This document shows positions 26,827-35,633 of a stretch of DNA of 64,000 bases, piece by piece (the first letter of the stretch is position 1; every line of letters starts with the position of its first letter). The translations under genes were made by a program, and so were the position numbers. The stretch comes from Yersinia massiliensis CCUG 53443 (lineage in GTDB: Bacteria > Pseudomonadota > Gammaproteobacteria > Enterobacterales > Enterobacteriaceae). The notes beneath the pieces are model-generated. The model did no database searches, was not told the DNA's origin, and saw nothing but the letters and a program-made list of their open reading frames with translations. The stretch is from positions 1 through 64,000 of the forward strand of contig NZ_HE997653.1 in NCBI RefSeq assembly GCF_000312485.1, written 5' to 3'.

Positions 26827-29418
26827 TTAAAGGGTTTTGCCCCAGGCTTCCAATCTGGCCATTTCTTCGGGGTATTCTTTGAGTGCCAGTTGGTAAATCG
26901 TACTGTCAATGTCCATCCCCTCCCGCAGACACTGCTCACGAAATTCAAAGTCGTCGCCATTGGATGAACACATGGCCCGGCTTAGCGGGTCGAGCATCAG
27001 ACGATGGAAGGTGGACTGTCCGCCGACACGCAGCATAAAGGCACTAAAACCAGAGTGTTTGGCGGGCGGGAAATGTTCAATCAGAGCCTGTTCAAGCTGA
27101 TTGAATTGCCCCTTGTTTCTGAGGTTGTATTTCTTGAACGTGTCGATGTCCTGGCGCATGATGATTTTAAACGACGAGTTACCCCAACCGGCTTGCGCCG
27201 CGCCACTGGCTTTATCGCCGTCAAAATCCTCTATCCCCTGTGAGATGGTGATATAGGCCCCCAGATATTTACGGGCCGTTCGGTAGCCATCTTCGATGAA
27301 GGATTCCGCCCGTTTGTTGTCGTTGGACAGTAGTTTCCAGGCTTCATCAATCACGCACGCCTTGATTTCATTGCGCGGCGCAAGATACATACGCTGCTCA
27401 ACGTAGATCATCATCGAGAACATGATGGCCGCCAGCAAATCGGGCTTGTTCTGCAATTTCCCCATTTCCAAGACGGAGAATCTGACCTCATCATCCAGTG
27501 ACGGTTTCGCACTGTTGAAGTAATCGCCGTAAATCCCCCCAGTGGTGTATTTATCCAGTGAGATAACAATCTCTTCCATGCGTCCCCGCACGGTGATGGA
27601 GTCTTTGTAATCCCCTGTTTTAATCTCTTGTTTAATGTAATCCACCACATCATCAATCAGCGCCGCATTTCCCTTATTCTTCCAGACTTCGTGCACGGCT
27701 TTCAGCATGATGGCCTGATGGGTGTCATCCATATCCCCTGACGGGTTAGCTAACACAACCAGTAAGTTACGGATACTCTCTGCGGACTCGCCAATATCGA
27801 CAATGTTGGCAAACGGATTGAATCTCAATTCAGTGGCGTCCAGATAGACACCGCCCACGTTGGTGCACAATCCTTTGTATGAGTCCCCCATATCAAAGAC
27901 CCAGCACCGTCCCCCACTGTCGAGGATTTGTCGGATAATCGACTGCATCAGAAACGACTTCCCGCTGCCGGAATAACCGGCAATCGCCAGATTGTAGTTA
28001 TCGTTACCGTAGGGAGATTGTTGGTCAAACAGGTTCAGGAACGCGAGCTGGTGACGGTAAGACGGAATAGGCAGACCTTTGGCATTGCCCCGATTATCAC
28101 CGATGATGGGGAACATATTGGCCACATGAAACGCTTCAGCCCGAAGGGTCGCCCCCGTCCGTTTCAGGTCGCTCCAAAGCCCTTCTTGTGGGAGAAACGG
28201 GAAGAGACTGAGGTAGTTTCTAATCTGCATAAACGTGGGGCTAAACAGCGATAATCCATTATTACGGTAGGTATTGAGCACCGCATTTTCATTTTTCTGC
28301 GCGATAGCGTCATTATCTTCGTTAAATAACGTGATGTTGAAAAAGTAACGGGCCAGTGAGGTCTGATTTTTATTCAGGCGTTCACGAGATCCGCCCCACT
28401 CTTTATAGGCATCTTTAACGCCCGGCACCCATTTGGCAAAGGCGGAGTTGGCCTTTTTATCCAGACTGATAAACTTGGCGTTGGCCTCGTTCTGAGCCGA
28501 TTGTTGCCCCTCCACTTCGACCGTCAGCGTCATGACAAACGGGCAGGGGATACTCGATGTCGGGTCCAGCAAACGGCTGATATTGTCACCCTGCTGCCAG
28601 AGAAAGAACTTATCCGGGTTCTTCTCGAGCATAAAACTCTTGATGCGGGTCGTTTGACGCCCCGACGCCGAGGACAGGCTCTGCACGATATGGTCAGCCT
28701 GGATGTCCAGATTGATGGAACGGTCGACACACTGGATATTGATTTCTTCATAGGGGTTGTATTTAACCGAGGAGGGCGATATCTGGTCATGCCGGAAGTT
28801 GGCCATTTCGTGTACCACGGACAACAGCGCCTGCGCATCCAGCTCGCGGGAGAACAGTTGAGCGGCATTCAGCGCCTGTTGGATAGCGCTGAGTGTCTGT
28901 TGAATACCCTGAAGGGTACTCTCGTTCGGATGGCTGTGTTCTTCGGCGTAACTGACAAACAACCGGTAGTGACGCAGTGTTAAGGGATAATCTTTTTTAT
29001 TCGGCAAGCCATTCAGGGCACCACTTTCGTAATACGCCTGAGTGATAAGGTTGAATTTATCGCGCATCGGGCCTGTCCAACTGGCATCCGACAACCCGTA
29101 TGCCAGTAAATGGCTGACACATTTACTCCCCAATAGCGTAAAAGTCAGCGGGGTTTTGCGCGGTAATTTATTGCGTAGAAAGTGATCTAATGCTTCAACA
29201 ATATTTTCATTGGCCCCCACCAACGGGGCACACTCCAGTACAAAGCCCACGGTTTTATCATTGATGAATAACCCGGATTCGCGATCATACATGCGGTATT
29301 TCAACAGACTGCTGAACTGCGGATAGTCCATTTCTTCGAGTTGCTGATTGGCCTTGTTGGCCCCGTCCGGCTTACGCCAGTCGCCTAACAAACCGGAGAA
29401 CAAATTTTCAATGTTCAT
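26827..29418 (-). CDS. traC: TraC transfer ATPase (VirB4 family)
   Basis: A 863-aa cytoplasmic ATPase of the F-type secretion system that powers pilus assembly. The N-terminal TraC domain begins with SSLLKYRMYDRESGLFIND. The ATPase domain has Walker A AGYSGSGKSF near residues 480-488 and a Walker B-like region ACVIDEAWKLL. The ATG overlaps the stop of traV by four bases. Length is close to F TraC (875 aa). Confidence 0.96.
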   Translation of the reverse strand: MNIENLFSGLLGDWRKPDGANKANQQLEEMDYPQFSSLLKYRMYDRESGLFINDKTVGFVLECAPLVGANENIVEALDHFLRNKLPRKTPLTFTLLGSKCVSHLLAYGLSDASWTGPMRDKFNLITQAYYESGALNGLPNKKDYPLTLRHYRLFVSYAEEHSHPNESTLQGIQQTLSAIQQALNAAQLFSRELDAQALLSVVHEMANFRHDQISPSSVKYNPYEEINIQCVDRSINLDIQADHIVQSLSSASGRQTTRIKSFMLEKNPDKFFLWQQGDNISRLLDPTSSIPCPFVMTLTVEVEGQQSAQNEANAKFISLDKKANSAFAKWVPGVKDAYKEWGGSRERLNKNQTSLARYFFNITLFNEDNDAIAQKNENAVLNTYRNNGLSLFSPTFMQIRNYLSLFPFLPQEGLWSDLKRTGATLRAEAFHVANMFPIIGDNRGNAKGLPIPSYRHQLAFLNLFDQQSPYGNDNYNLAIAGYSGSGKSFLMQSIIRQILDSGGRCWVFDMGDSYKGLCTNVGGVYLDATELRFNPFANIVDIGESAESIRNLLVVLANPSGDMDDTHQAIMLKAVHEVWKNKGNAALIDDVVDYIKQEIKTGDYKDSITVRGRMEEIVISLDKYTTGGIYGDYFNSAKPSLDDEVRFSVLEMGKLQNKPDLLAAIMFSMMIYVEQRMYLAPRNEIKACVIDEAWKLLSNDNKRAESFIEDGYRTARKYLGAYITISQGIEDFDGDKASGAAQAGWGNSSFKIIMRQDIDTFKKYNLRNKGQFNQLEQALIEHFPPAKHSGFSAFMLRVGGQSTFHRLMLDPLSRAMCSSNGDDFEFREQCLREGMDIDSTIYQLALKEYPEEMARLEAWGKTL

Positions 29419-29978
29419 TGAGCGGCTCCTGCGCCGGCCCAGTGAGACGGCGTGACCACAAAGGACACGACGGAAGGTTGATGATAGGTGTCATGTTCAT
29501 CGACCCAGGCGGCGATCCACAGACGAGATGTCGTGGCATTTTGTCGCACAGGCGGCACCATCCCGATATCGCTGTACGTGTCCCGATACGCCGTCACGGC
29601 TTGAGGGGTAACACTCGGACGCAGTGCCGTGACGGTCGGTTTCATCTGAGCAATGGTATTTGCTTGAGCGTGAGTGGTAGCCGGAACGGTCGGGGTTTTC
29701 AGCAACGATGACGAATGAGTCGCAGGCACCGCGCGAGATGTCACTGGCGCAGGTGAAGATTGTGGGTTAACGACAGCCGGTAATGCCACCGGCGAAACCG
29801 GCTTTCCCTTGACGACCGCTGCCCCCTCTTGCTTAAAACGGGCTTTGCTGTTGGCTTGTTCCATGGTCATACACTGATCTTGTACGGTTTCGTTACAGGT
29901 AAAATCACTGTTCATCCCGACGCACCCGGTCAGTAGCAGCACACTTGCGAATAAGGGAGTCAAAAGGATGTTTTTCAT
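29415..29978 (-). CDS. traV: TraV outer-membrane lipoprotein
   Basis: A 187-aa lipoprotein with lipobox LLTGC (Cys19). TraV anchors the TraK/TraB core complex in the outer membrane (VirB7-like). Cys residues follow in DFTCNETVQDQCMT, as in F. The middle is a Pro/Ala/Thr-rich linker. The C-terminal end is well structured. The start is close to the stop of a small hypothetical gene (one-base overlap). Confidence 0.9.
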   Translation of the reverse strand: MKNILLTPLFASVLLLTGCVGMNSDFTCNETVQDQCMTMEQANSKARFKQEGAAVVKGKPVSPVALPAVVNPQSSPAPVTSRAVPATHSSSLLKTPTVPATTHAQANTIAQMKPTVTALRPSVTPQAVTAYRDTYSDIGMVPPVRQNATTSRLWIAAWVDEHDTYHQPSVVSFVVTPSHWAGAGAAQ

Positions 29979-30370
29979 TATTTTTCACTCCCGCGAGTTT
30001 TGTCTGATAGAGAGGATAATTCATCTGATACTGCGTCAGCGTTATTGCGCCTTAACCAGACACAGACGGGGCCATAGTCACTGTCATGAATGGAGGCCAT
30101 AAACCAGCCTTTGCCCACCGCCTCTGAGGGTGTCCAGTGGCTGCAATCGCCTTGGCCACTCTTTTCATAGACTTGATACATTGACTCCTCACTATCATCT
30201 TCATCGGTCATAAAGGTGTGCCAGGCACGGAGGTGATTTTTTTGCAGCCAGGCATCAAACTCACCGTCCACACCCAATTCACTGCCATTGGCCGGTGTGA
30301 AAAAATCAGGGTGAGTCCAGTAACCCAGTGTGTCGCGCTTAACCGGTACGGCTGCTATTGTGTTTTGCAT
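29978..30370 (-). CDS. hypothetical protein between traB and traV
   Basis: A 130-aa acidic protein without signal or membrane segments, so probably cytoplasmic. It is rich in Trp (seven) and Asp, with WHTFMTDEDDSEE and CVWLRRNN. No family recognised. It occupies the place of traP/trbD/trbG of F but does not resemble them. Its stop overlaps the start of traV. Confidence 0.55.
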   Translation of the reverse strand: MQNTIAAVPVKRDTLGYWTHPDFFTPANGSELGVDGEFDAWLQKNHLRAWHTFMTDEDDSEESMYQVYEKSGQGDCSHWTPSEAVGKGWFMASIHDSDYGPVCVWLRRNNADAVSDELSSLSDKTRGSEK

Positions 30371-30417
30371 GATCTGATCCCTTACAGGCAGAATAAAAAT
30401 AGGATGTCGAGCGGTGA

Positions 30418-31713
30418 CTACGGTGCCGATTTGGGAATATAGTCGCCCATATTGATGTCTCTCAGGGCATCGGCCGTAACGGTAATGCCGGTATTGGCCA
30501 CCTCTTTAGCCTGTTCTGTTGGCGTGGTTTTTTTCGGTTTATCCTCCACATACTTCAACTGGAACCCTTCCTGAAAGACCACGGTCACTTCAGCACCCGC
30601 CCCGATAGGGATCACCGGATGGTATTGCTCCGCCCGCTTGATGTAATAATCACTGAGGGTTTTACCGACCTGAGAAGCACCGCCCCCCAAGGCTCCACGG
30701 GCAACATCCGAACCGCTGGTGCTGGCCACTGCGCCCAGCCCTACCGTTTGGCTCCCCACATTGGCCACACCGTTGCCTATCCCGTCCACCGCACCGGCGG
30801 CAAACGCCCAACCAATGATCTTGCCATTACGCATGACCGGCTCGCCTTTGATGCCATTTTTACCGGCAAAAGAGACGTGTCCCTTAAAGGGGATATCGAC
30901 CGTTTTACCGTTCAGGTGGCAGGACAGGTTTTGCGTGCGGATCAACGCCCGTTCACTGGAGATATCGCCATACCCTGCTGCGGTGACCATGCAGCCTCTC
31001 GCATCATACTCACGGTCATTCGGCATGATGATTTTGCCGGTGAGCCGGAACTGCATGGGCGACGGGTCACTGCTGCCCGTGACCGACGCATTGGTGTCTG
31101 CCCCTTCAATGATGTCGGCCGTGGCAAAACTCCCTGAAGGGACATACGGCAATGTCGGCCCCGTTTCCTTGTCCGTATCATAAGAAATGGTCATGGAAGA
31201 CAGCGTATTACGCGGTTGTGGCGATATCTGGTAATTGGCAGGTGCATTGCCTGGAGGATAAAAGGCCGTTGGCGGGGGAACCGCGCCCTTGTTGGAACCA
31301 AAGTTGGGTTGAGGCATCCCCGCGGGGGAGCCGCCATCCTCACCTAATACACTCTCCAGCTGTGAACGTAATTGAAGCAGTTCATTTTCCTGTGAGACGA
31401 TTTTCTCCTGACTGCTGAGTTTCTCTTCTTCCAACTTTTTCAAGCGGGCTTCAAAACTGCTGATTTTTTTATCGGCCTGGTTCGCGGTATTTTGGATATC
31501 GGCCATCGCTTTCTGACCAATTTTTTTGTCAAAGGTGGTATCGACGACACCGGTCATATCAGGCACTGGCTCTTTGGTGGTTTTCTGCTTGACCGACTTT
31601 GGGGCCGGTTGGCTCAGGTAGTAGCCCACACCGGCAACCAGCGTTAATCCTACCCCTACCGCGAACAGCGTCAGGTTCTGTTTTCGCTTGGTGATGATAT
31701 TAATATTCGCCAT
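30418..31713 (-). CDS. traB: TraB core-complex scaffold protein
   Basis: A VirB10-type protein of 431 aa spanning inner and outer membranes. One N-terminal helix (about 13-30) is followed by a coiled-coil stretch (about 70-120), a Pro-rich linker and the conserved C-terminal TrbI/VirB10 beta domain (ARGCMVTAAGYGDISSERA, then a long Gly/Ala region). The start at 31713 has GGGGGGAG directly upstream. It lies between traK and a small hypothetical gene. Confidence 0.95.
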   Translation of the reverse strand: MANINIITKRKQNLTLFAVGVGLTLVAGVGYYLSQPAPKSVKQKTTKEPVPDMTGVVDTTFDKKIGQKAMADIQNTANQADKKISSFEARLKKLEEEKLSSQEKIVSQENELLQLRSQLESVLGEDGGSPAGMPQPNFGSNKGAVPPPTAFYPPGNAPANYQISPQPRNTLSSMTISYDTDKETGPTLPYVPSGSFATADIIEGADTNASVTGSSDPSPMQFRLTGKIIMPNDREYDARGCMVTAAGYGDISSERALIRTQNLSCHLNGKTVDIPFKGHVSFAGKNGIKGEPVMRNGKIIGWAFAAGAVDGIGNGVANVGSQTVGLGAVASTSGSDVARGALGGGASQVGKTLSDYYIKRAEQYHPVIPIGAGAEVTVVFQEGFQLKYVEDKPKKTTPTEQAKEVANTGITVTADALRDINMGDYIPKSAP

Positions 31714-31722
31714 GCTCCCCCC

Positions 31723-32466
31723 TTATCCTGCCGACATTGTGATAAAGACCGTGGCCTGGCCGGAAGGTAATAACGTGGCGGTATAGGGCGAAATCATGAC
31801 TGACCGGACTCCGGGGGCAGAGAAAAGCCGCTCAGGCAGCGCCATACCGACAGTCCCGATATTGCGCACGCGATAGCGATATACCCGCAGCTCGCCCCCC
31901 GTCCACATGGTTTCAGGTTGAGCTTGTAACACCGCTGGCAACGTCATAAACGTCGGTAATTGGGTCGCTGGGCCTTCCGTGAAATGGGGCGGGATGTCAC
32001 CACGAGAAACGGCTTTTTGGATATCCACCAATGTGGAAACATAAGGTTGTGAAGTTTCCCACTTCTGCGCCGCCGGACGTTTCACCGGACGCTGCGACAT
32101 CAAATGATAGGTTCTGCCCGCGCTTTTTTGGGGGGTTGCGACCACAGACAGGGATTGTCCCGCCTCGGTACGCAGATAAAACGTAAAGGGTTTATCCTGC
32201 AAGGTGGTTAAAACAACGCCCCCATTTTGCTGCCCTGTTTTCCCGTTACTGTTCCCTAACATGCCCTCATTGCTGTCAATGGCGACAATCCGGTCACCCG
32301 GCACAACCAGCATGTTCGGGTTCGTGTTACTCAACACCAGATTGACCTGAGCATCGGGCGTAAAAGGGATTTGCTGCGGGGCAACATTAGCCTGTGCGGC
32401 AGCACACAGGACCGTGCCACACACACTGGCGAGCAATAACTGAAGCGGGCTATTTCGTTTTTGCAT
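31723..32466 (-). CDS. traK: TraK core-complex secretin-like protein
   Basis: A periplasmic and outer-membrane protein of 247 aa, VirB9-like, forming the outer core with TraV and TraB. The signal peptide ends near AAAQA. The start at 32466 is preferred because AAGGAG lies about 8 nt upstream, while the codon two residues before is TTG. The C-terminal beta region (LRVYRYRVRNIGTVGMAL) fits the family. It overlaps traE by 17 bases. Confidence 0.93.
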   Translation of the reverse strand: MQKRNSPLQLLLASVCGTVLCAAAQANVAPQQIPFTPDAQVNLVLSNTNPNMLVVPGDRIVAIDSNEGMLGNSNGKTGQQNGGVVLTTLQDKPFTFYLRTEAGQSLSVVATPQKSAGRTYHLMSQRPVKRPAAQKWETSQPYVSTLVDIQKAVSRGDIPPHFTEGPATQLPTFMTLPAVLQAQPETMWTGGELRVYRYRVRNIGTVGMALPERLFSAPGVRSVMISPYTATLLPSGQATVFITMSAG

Positions 32467-33019
32467 CGACAATCTCCTTGAAACTGTTGAGCTGGGTCAC
32501 ACCGTTCTGATAGTGAAGTGTCAGCCGATAGCGTTTAGGTTCTGGCGGCAAGGGTTTATGGCCTAGCCAGGTCTTGAGTTCCCCTTGAATGTCAATCACG
32601 CCGGAGGCGGGATAAACCTTAAATCCAGAGGCATAAAAAGCGGAGGTCACATTATTGGTTACTATCTGGGTTTCTTCTTCTTTCAGGGTTTTGGCCATTT
32701 CCACGCGGTCTTCTGAGGCGAAAAACCTCAGCAGAGAGGTGTGTTGCGCAGCAACGTTTTCAGGGGTGACATTGAGTCGCAGGAACAAAAAGGATTCGGC
32801 GGTCGCTTGCAGATAATTACTGTCCGCATGGTTGCGTGACAGCTTAAACGGGGCATCAAACATCATGGGAATATAGGTTTCTTCCCGCGAGTCAATGAGA
32901 CGCTCTATCTGCATCCAGGCAAAGAGGTTGCCTGCAAGACTTAATCCAAGAAAAAACAGCAGAAGAATATACACCAGAGAAACAAATTTTGTGGTTGAGC
33001 GACGTGCACTCAATTCCAT
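32450..33019 (-). CDS. traE: TraE core channel protein
   Basis: An inner-membrane VirB5/8-like protein of 189 aa with a single N-terminal helix (about 12-33) and a periplasmic domain. Family markers are MELSARRSTTKFVSLVY at the start and YRLTLHYQNGVTQLNSF near the end. It is part of the transfer complex and lies between traL and traK in the F order. Confidence 0.95.
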   Translation of the reverse strand: MELSARRSTTKFVSLVYILLLFFLGLSLAGNLFAWMQIERLIDSREETYIPMMFDAPFKLSRNHADSNYLQATAESFLFLRLNVTPENVAAQHTSLLRFFASEDRVEMAKTLKEEETQIVTNNVTSAFYASGFKVYPASGVIDIQGELKTWLGHKPLPPEPKRYRLTLHYQNGVTQLNSFKEIVDAKTK

Positions 33020-33032
33020 ACCTTGTCTCCTG

Positions 33033-33344
33033 TTACTTTAACCACAAGCGGTAGCTTGAGTCGGGCAGAATTTTGTAAATCCCGTTGAATAAATAGGACG
33101 GCAGATACCAGTAACACATGTTGTACAACCAGGTAGAACCGCGTCCTTTCTTAAACCAGTTCAGCGCAAACCAGAGCACCGCGCCCATCATCATCCCAGC
33201 AAAGTGATGATTATAAATAACCCCCCAACAGAGGGGGGTTAGGGCTGCAATCGCTTCATCCAGCGGTATGCCGATGATGCGGCGTTGTTCTGAGAATGTC
33301 TGAGGAAACTGATAACGACTGTGTTTATCCTCATTCATAACCAT
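33033..33344 (-). CDS. traL: TraL pilus assembly protein
   Basis: A 103-aa inner-membrane protein (VirB3-like) of the F-type system. It has a YQFPQTFSEQRRIIGIPLDE start, two hydrophobic helices, and a WLYNMCYWYLPS C-terminal segment typical of TraL. It lies between traA and traE. A second ATG two codons downstream is equally possible. Confidence 0.93.
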   Translation of the reverse strand: MVMNEDKHSRYQFPQTFSEQRRIIGIPLDEAIAALTPLCWGVIYNHHFAGMMMGAVLWFALNWFKKGRGSTWLYNMCYWYLPSYLFNGIYKILPDSSYRLWLK

Positions 33345-33362
33345 TCATCCAGAGAACGCGAC

Positions 33363-33731
33363 TTAGGCTCCGCCACCAATCATTGAGAAGATAACTTTGG
33401 TGACCACGATGAACACAGGGATCAACAAGAACGTCGCGGGGTTATGGGTTTTGAGGTACAGCAGGAAAACCAACACCACTTCCGCAATCATGAAGTAGTA
33501 CATCATGGTGGAGTTAGTACCAAAGGTATCTTCCACGTCAGTACGTCCCGCCGCCGCCAGGTCTTCAGCGCGCGCAAAACCTTGTGCACACATCCAGACC
33601 GCCAGAGGAGCAGCGAAGTATTTCATCAATGTTTTGGCGGTTTTGTTGTTGGCTGCCGACATCAAACGAGTCAATAAACCTTTTTTAGCGGGTTTGATAT
33701 CGGTCCCGTTCATAATTGAAATTTCTGACAT
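33363..33731 (-). CDS. traA: TraA propilin
   Basis: Precursor of the conjugative pilus subunit, 122 aa. It has the long F-type leader with cleavage expected after about residue 54 (CAQGFARA/EDL). The mature pilin of about 68 aa has the F pattern DLAAAGRTDVEDTFGTNST, followed by two membrane helices and a Gly-rich end. CGGAGA precedes the ATG. The neighbour traY lies 206 bp upstream. A hairpin (GGATAT/ATATCC, 33787-33812) lies in between. Confidence 0.95.
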   Translation of the reverse strand: MSEISIMNGTDIKPAKKGLLTRLMSAANNKTAKTLMKYFAAPLAVWMCAQGFARAEDLAAAGRTDVEDTFGTNSTMMYYFMIAEVVLVFLLYLKTHNPATFLLIPVFIVVTKVIFSMIGGGA

Positions 33732-33937
33732 TTTTATCTCCGTATAAAATAATAAAAAACTTCATCGGCAGAACTATTTCCACCGTGGATATTCCTGTAA
33801 AAAGAAATATCCAGCGTGGTGATAGACAGACATGGCTACCGCACGGAAAATACTTACCCTGAATTTAGGCAAGCCTTACCCGGCTGTTATTTCGGGGAAT
33901 AACAGAATTTTATTTGCAAGAATTATCCTAAAATAAA

Positions 33938-34144
33938 TTATTCAGATTTATTATTAGGGGCAATCTCCCAGTAGTCTCCGTCAACAAAGGGGATATTCTT
34001 AAGACTATGATCGATACGTAACATGCCTTCGATGCGTTTAGACCGTCCAGACTTTAAAGCGGATTCAGTCAAAAGCTTATTAGACTCGGCGCTAAGCACG
34101 AGAAGTATAGACATTGGTTTATATTTTTTATTTTTGGCATCCAT
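33938..34144 (-). CDS. traY: TraY relaxosome and promoter-binding protein (single ribbon-helix-helix)
   Basis: A 68-aa protein with one ribbon-helix-helix unit: LLVLSAESNKLLTESALKS followed by GRSKRIEGMLRIDHSL. This matches the TraY pattern of F and R100 (LLIEASNRSGRSRSFEAVIRLKDHL). F TraY has two such units. This protein has one, like R100 TraY. It binds oriT and the tra operon promoter. It is the first gene of the operon, just before traA. Confidence 0.8.
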   Translation of the reverse strand: MDAKNKKYKPMSILLVLSAESNKLLTESALKSGRSKRIEGMLRIDHSLKNIPFVDGDYWEIAPNNKSE

Positions 34145-34260
34145 ACTAAATTTCCCTGGTGTTGGTTAAGTTACTTAAAAGTTAAATATATCTTTTCAGT
34201 GAACACTGATTGATTGTTTCATACTTTTTATTTATTAAAAAGATGTACATTGTGCACTGA

Positions 34261-35025
34261 TTAAATAAACAGTGTTTTATGTATCCTGAATACTCTAGGT
34301 TTATGAGTAAACACTACAGGGATGAATTGCCCCCAATTCAACGAAGTAGATATAAATATAAATATATCCCGATTAACTCCACTGCCTAAAGATGAGTAAA
34401 TTTTTAAAACCATATTATCGACATAACCTTTTTTTATATCTAAGTGATGCGATATTTCCTTGTGTGTATACCCCATAAGTAGAAGCCACCCAATATCCCA
34501 CTCTCGCTGGGTGAAAATATTTAGTGGATTCCTTTCTGAAAGAGAGTCAATGAAATGGTGAATTGATAGTTTTTCACCTCTTCTTATTAAAGAAAAGTTT
34601 GATATAGAATCAAGAAGATAGTGATCCACTTTAAAGTTTGATGGTTGAATGACTTTGGTGATAGTCATATTCGTTGAGAACTTTCTAATAAAAAAAACAA
34701 GAGGAGTGAAACATCTTTCCTCAATAAATTTATTTATCACTAATAATTCAATTGGATTACCACTTTCTATAACATACCTTTCATGTGCGCTTATTTCTTG
34801 CTCAAGAGAGAACATCAAAGAGAAGTTATCGCGCCCTCTCTTACCCGCTAAAGTTATGTCTATAGGTAAAGAAATTAATTTAATCCATGACTTACTGGCT
34901 GTCACATAGCATGATTCAGAATCTTTGATATACCAAGATTCCGCGCCTACCATGTGATGTAGGAAAAATTCTTCATGAAAAGCTTGTGATCTTTCATGCG
35001 GATCAATAGGATCGCGAATAGCCAT
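34261..35025 (-). CDS. traJ: TraJ-position transcription activator with LuxR-type DNA-binding domain
   Basis: A 254-aa regulator. The N-terminal two thirds look PAS-like, and the C-terminal end has a LuxR-type helix-turn-helix (FTQREWDIGWLLLMGYTHKEISHHLDIKKGYVDNMVLKIYSSL). In F, TraJ in this position activates the tra operon promoter. AGAGG and CAGG lie just upstream of the ATG. The leader is covered by a FinP-like antisense RNA (35020-35104), which supports the assignment. Local base composition is AT-richer than the tra genes downstream. Confidence 0.8.
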   Translation of the reverse strand: MAIRDPIDPHERSQAFHEEFFLHHMVGAESWYIKDSESCYVTASKSWIKLISLPIDITLAGKRGRDNFSLMFSLEQEISAHERYVIESGNPIELLVINKFIEERCFTPLVFFIRKFSTNMTITKVIQPSNFKVDHYLLDSISNFSLIRRGEKLSIHHFIDSLSERNPLNIFTQREWDIGWLLLMGYTHKEISHHLDIKKGYVDNMVLKIYSSLGSGVNRDIFIFISTSLNWGQFIPVVFTHKPRVFRIHKTLFI

Positions 35026-35104
35026 ATAACCTGCCTCTTACACTGAGGGTTGTGTGGTTAGTTCATGCAGGGAGTTAGACGCTCCTTGCATGAACGCTTC
35101 TTTT
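35020..35104 (+). ncRNA. finP: FinP-like antisense RNA to the traJ leader
   Basis: A promoter reads toward the traJ leader on the opposite strand: -35 TTGTGA (34984-34989), 17 bp, -10 TAGGAT (35007-35012). The predicted RNA of about 85 nt first covers the traJ SD and start. It then forms a weak stem with loop TGAGGGTT (near 35041-35058). Next comes a 14-bp stem with a 7-nt loop TTAGACG (35061-35095), ending in GCTTCTTTT. F-type FinP is about 79 nt with two stem-loops and 7-nt loops, the second acting as terminator. finO is present at 36-638. Confidence 0.75.
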
Positions 35105-35226
35105 AAATTGTCATGCGATAACATTAATAAATGATCTGCATATAACTCAAAATATAGCAATGTTACATTTATTCCGCAATCTTTTATTGCATTCAAAATC
35201 GTCATTATTTTGTATGAGAAAACCAT
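35038..35226 (-). CDS. small ORF upstream of traJ, uncertain
   Basis: A 62-residue ORF ending 12 bp before traJ, with AAGGAT about 10 nt before its ATG. It has no recognised domain. Its 3' part is overlapped by the FinP-like RNA on the other strand, so its codons are also antisense-RNA sequence. It could be a translated traJ leader whose reading affects traJ, or a chance frame. Confidence 0.35.
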   Translation of the reverse strand: MVFSYKIMTILNAIKDCGINVTLLYFELYADHLLMLSHDNLKEAFMQGASNSLHELTTQPSV

Positions 35227-35633
35227 TTTGACATCAAATCCTTTAGATGCAGTTATTAATTAGAAAACAAGCCCCTCCCTTCTAAACGAAGTTCAGACTC
35301 TTCTCTTTCCCTGGTTTGAATAGGCAATAGTTATCACCTAAAAAATAAGTTATTTATAAATGCTCATTTTATTGAAATAATGTTAAATTCATCACGCTAC
35401 AAAAAGCACACACGAAAAACGAATGGAATGATAAAAATCCATTCATCAGTTGACTGCATAAAAATTTTACTCACACAGAAACCCCTCCCGCTCCGAGAGA
35501 GGTTGTTTATTTGGTGCTAAAACTAACAAATTCTAAAGTTGAATGTTAAAAATCAAATAATAGGCTGGAGTATTCCAACCTATTAGACAGTGAACTCAAC
35601 ATTTATTTAGGGCGATAAAAGGTTACACTTTAA
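35227..35633. other. intergenic junction between transfer region and metabolic cassette
   Basis: No gene is seen. The stretch is AT-rich and would hold the traJ promoter. It marks the left border of the C-S lyase, antiporter and repressor cassette. No direct repeat or IS end was recognised at this border. Confidence 0.5.
35559..35584 (-). terminator. intrinsic terminator after the C-S lyase gene
   Basis: An 11-bp stem (AATAGG-TGGA with TCCA-CCTATT, one wobble pair) is followed on the minus strand by ATTTGATTTTTA. It lies about 50 bp after the stop of the lyase gene. Confidence 0.65.

Noticed and set aside
35509-35525. TTGGTGCTAAAAC resembles the bases after F nic and was considered as oriT.
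   Set aside because: No adjacent GCAAAA-type inverted repeat or GCGTGGxGTGT. A much better match, next to traM and the transglycosylase, is at 41503-41540.
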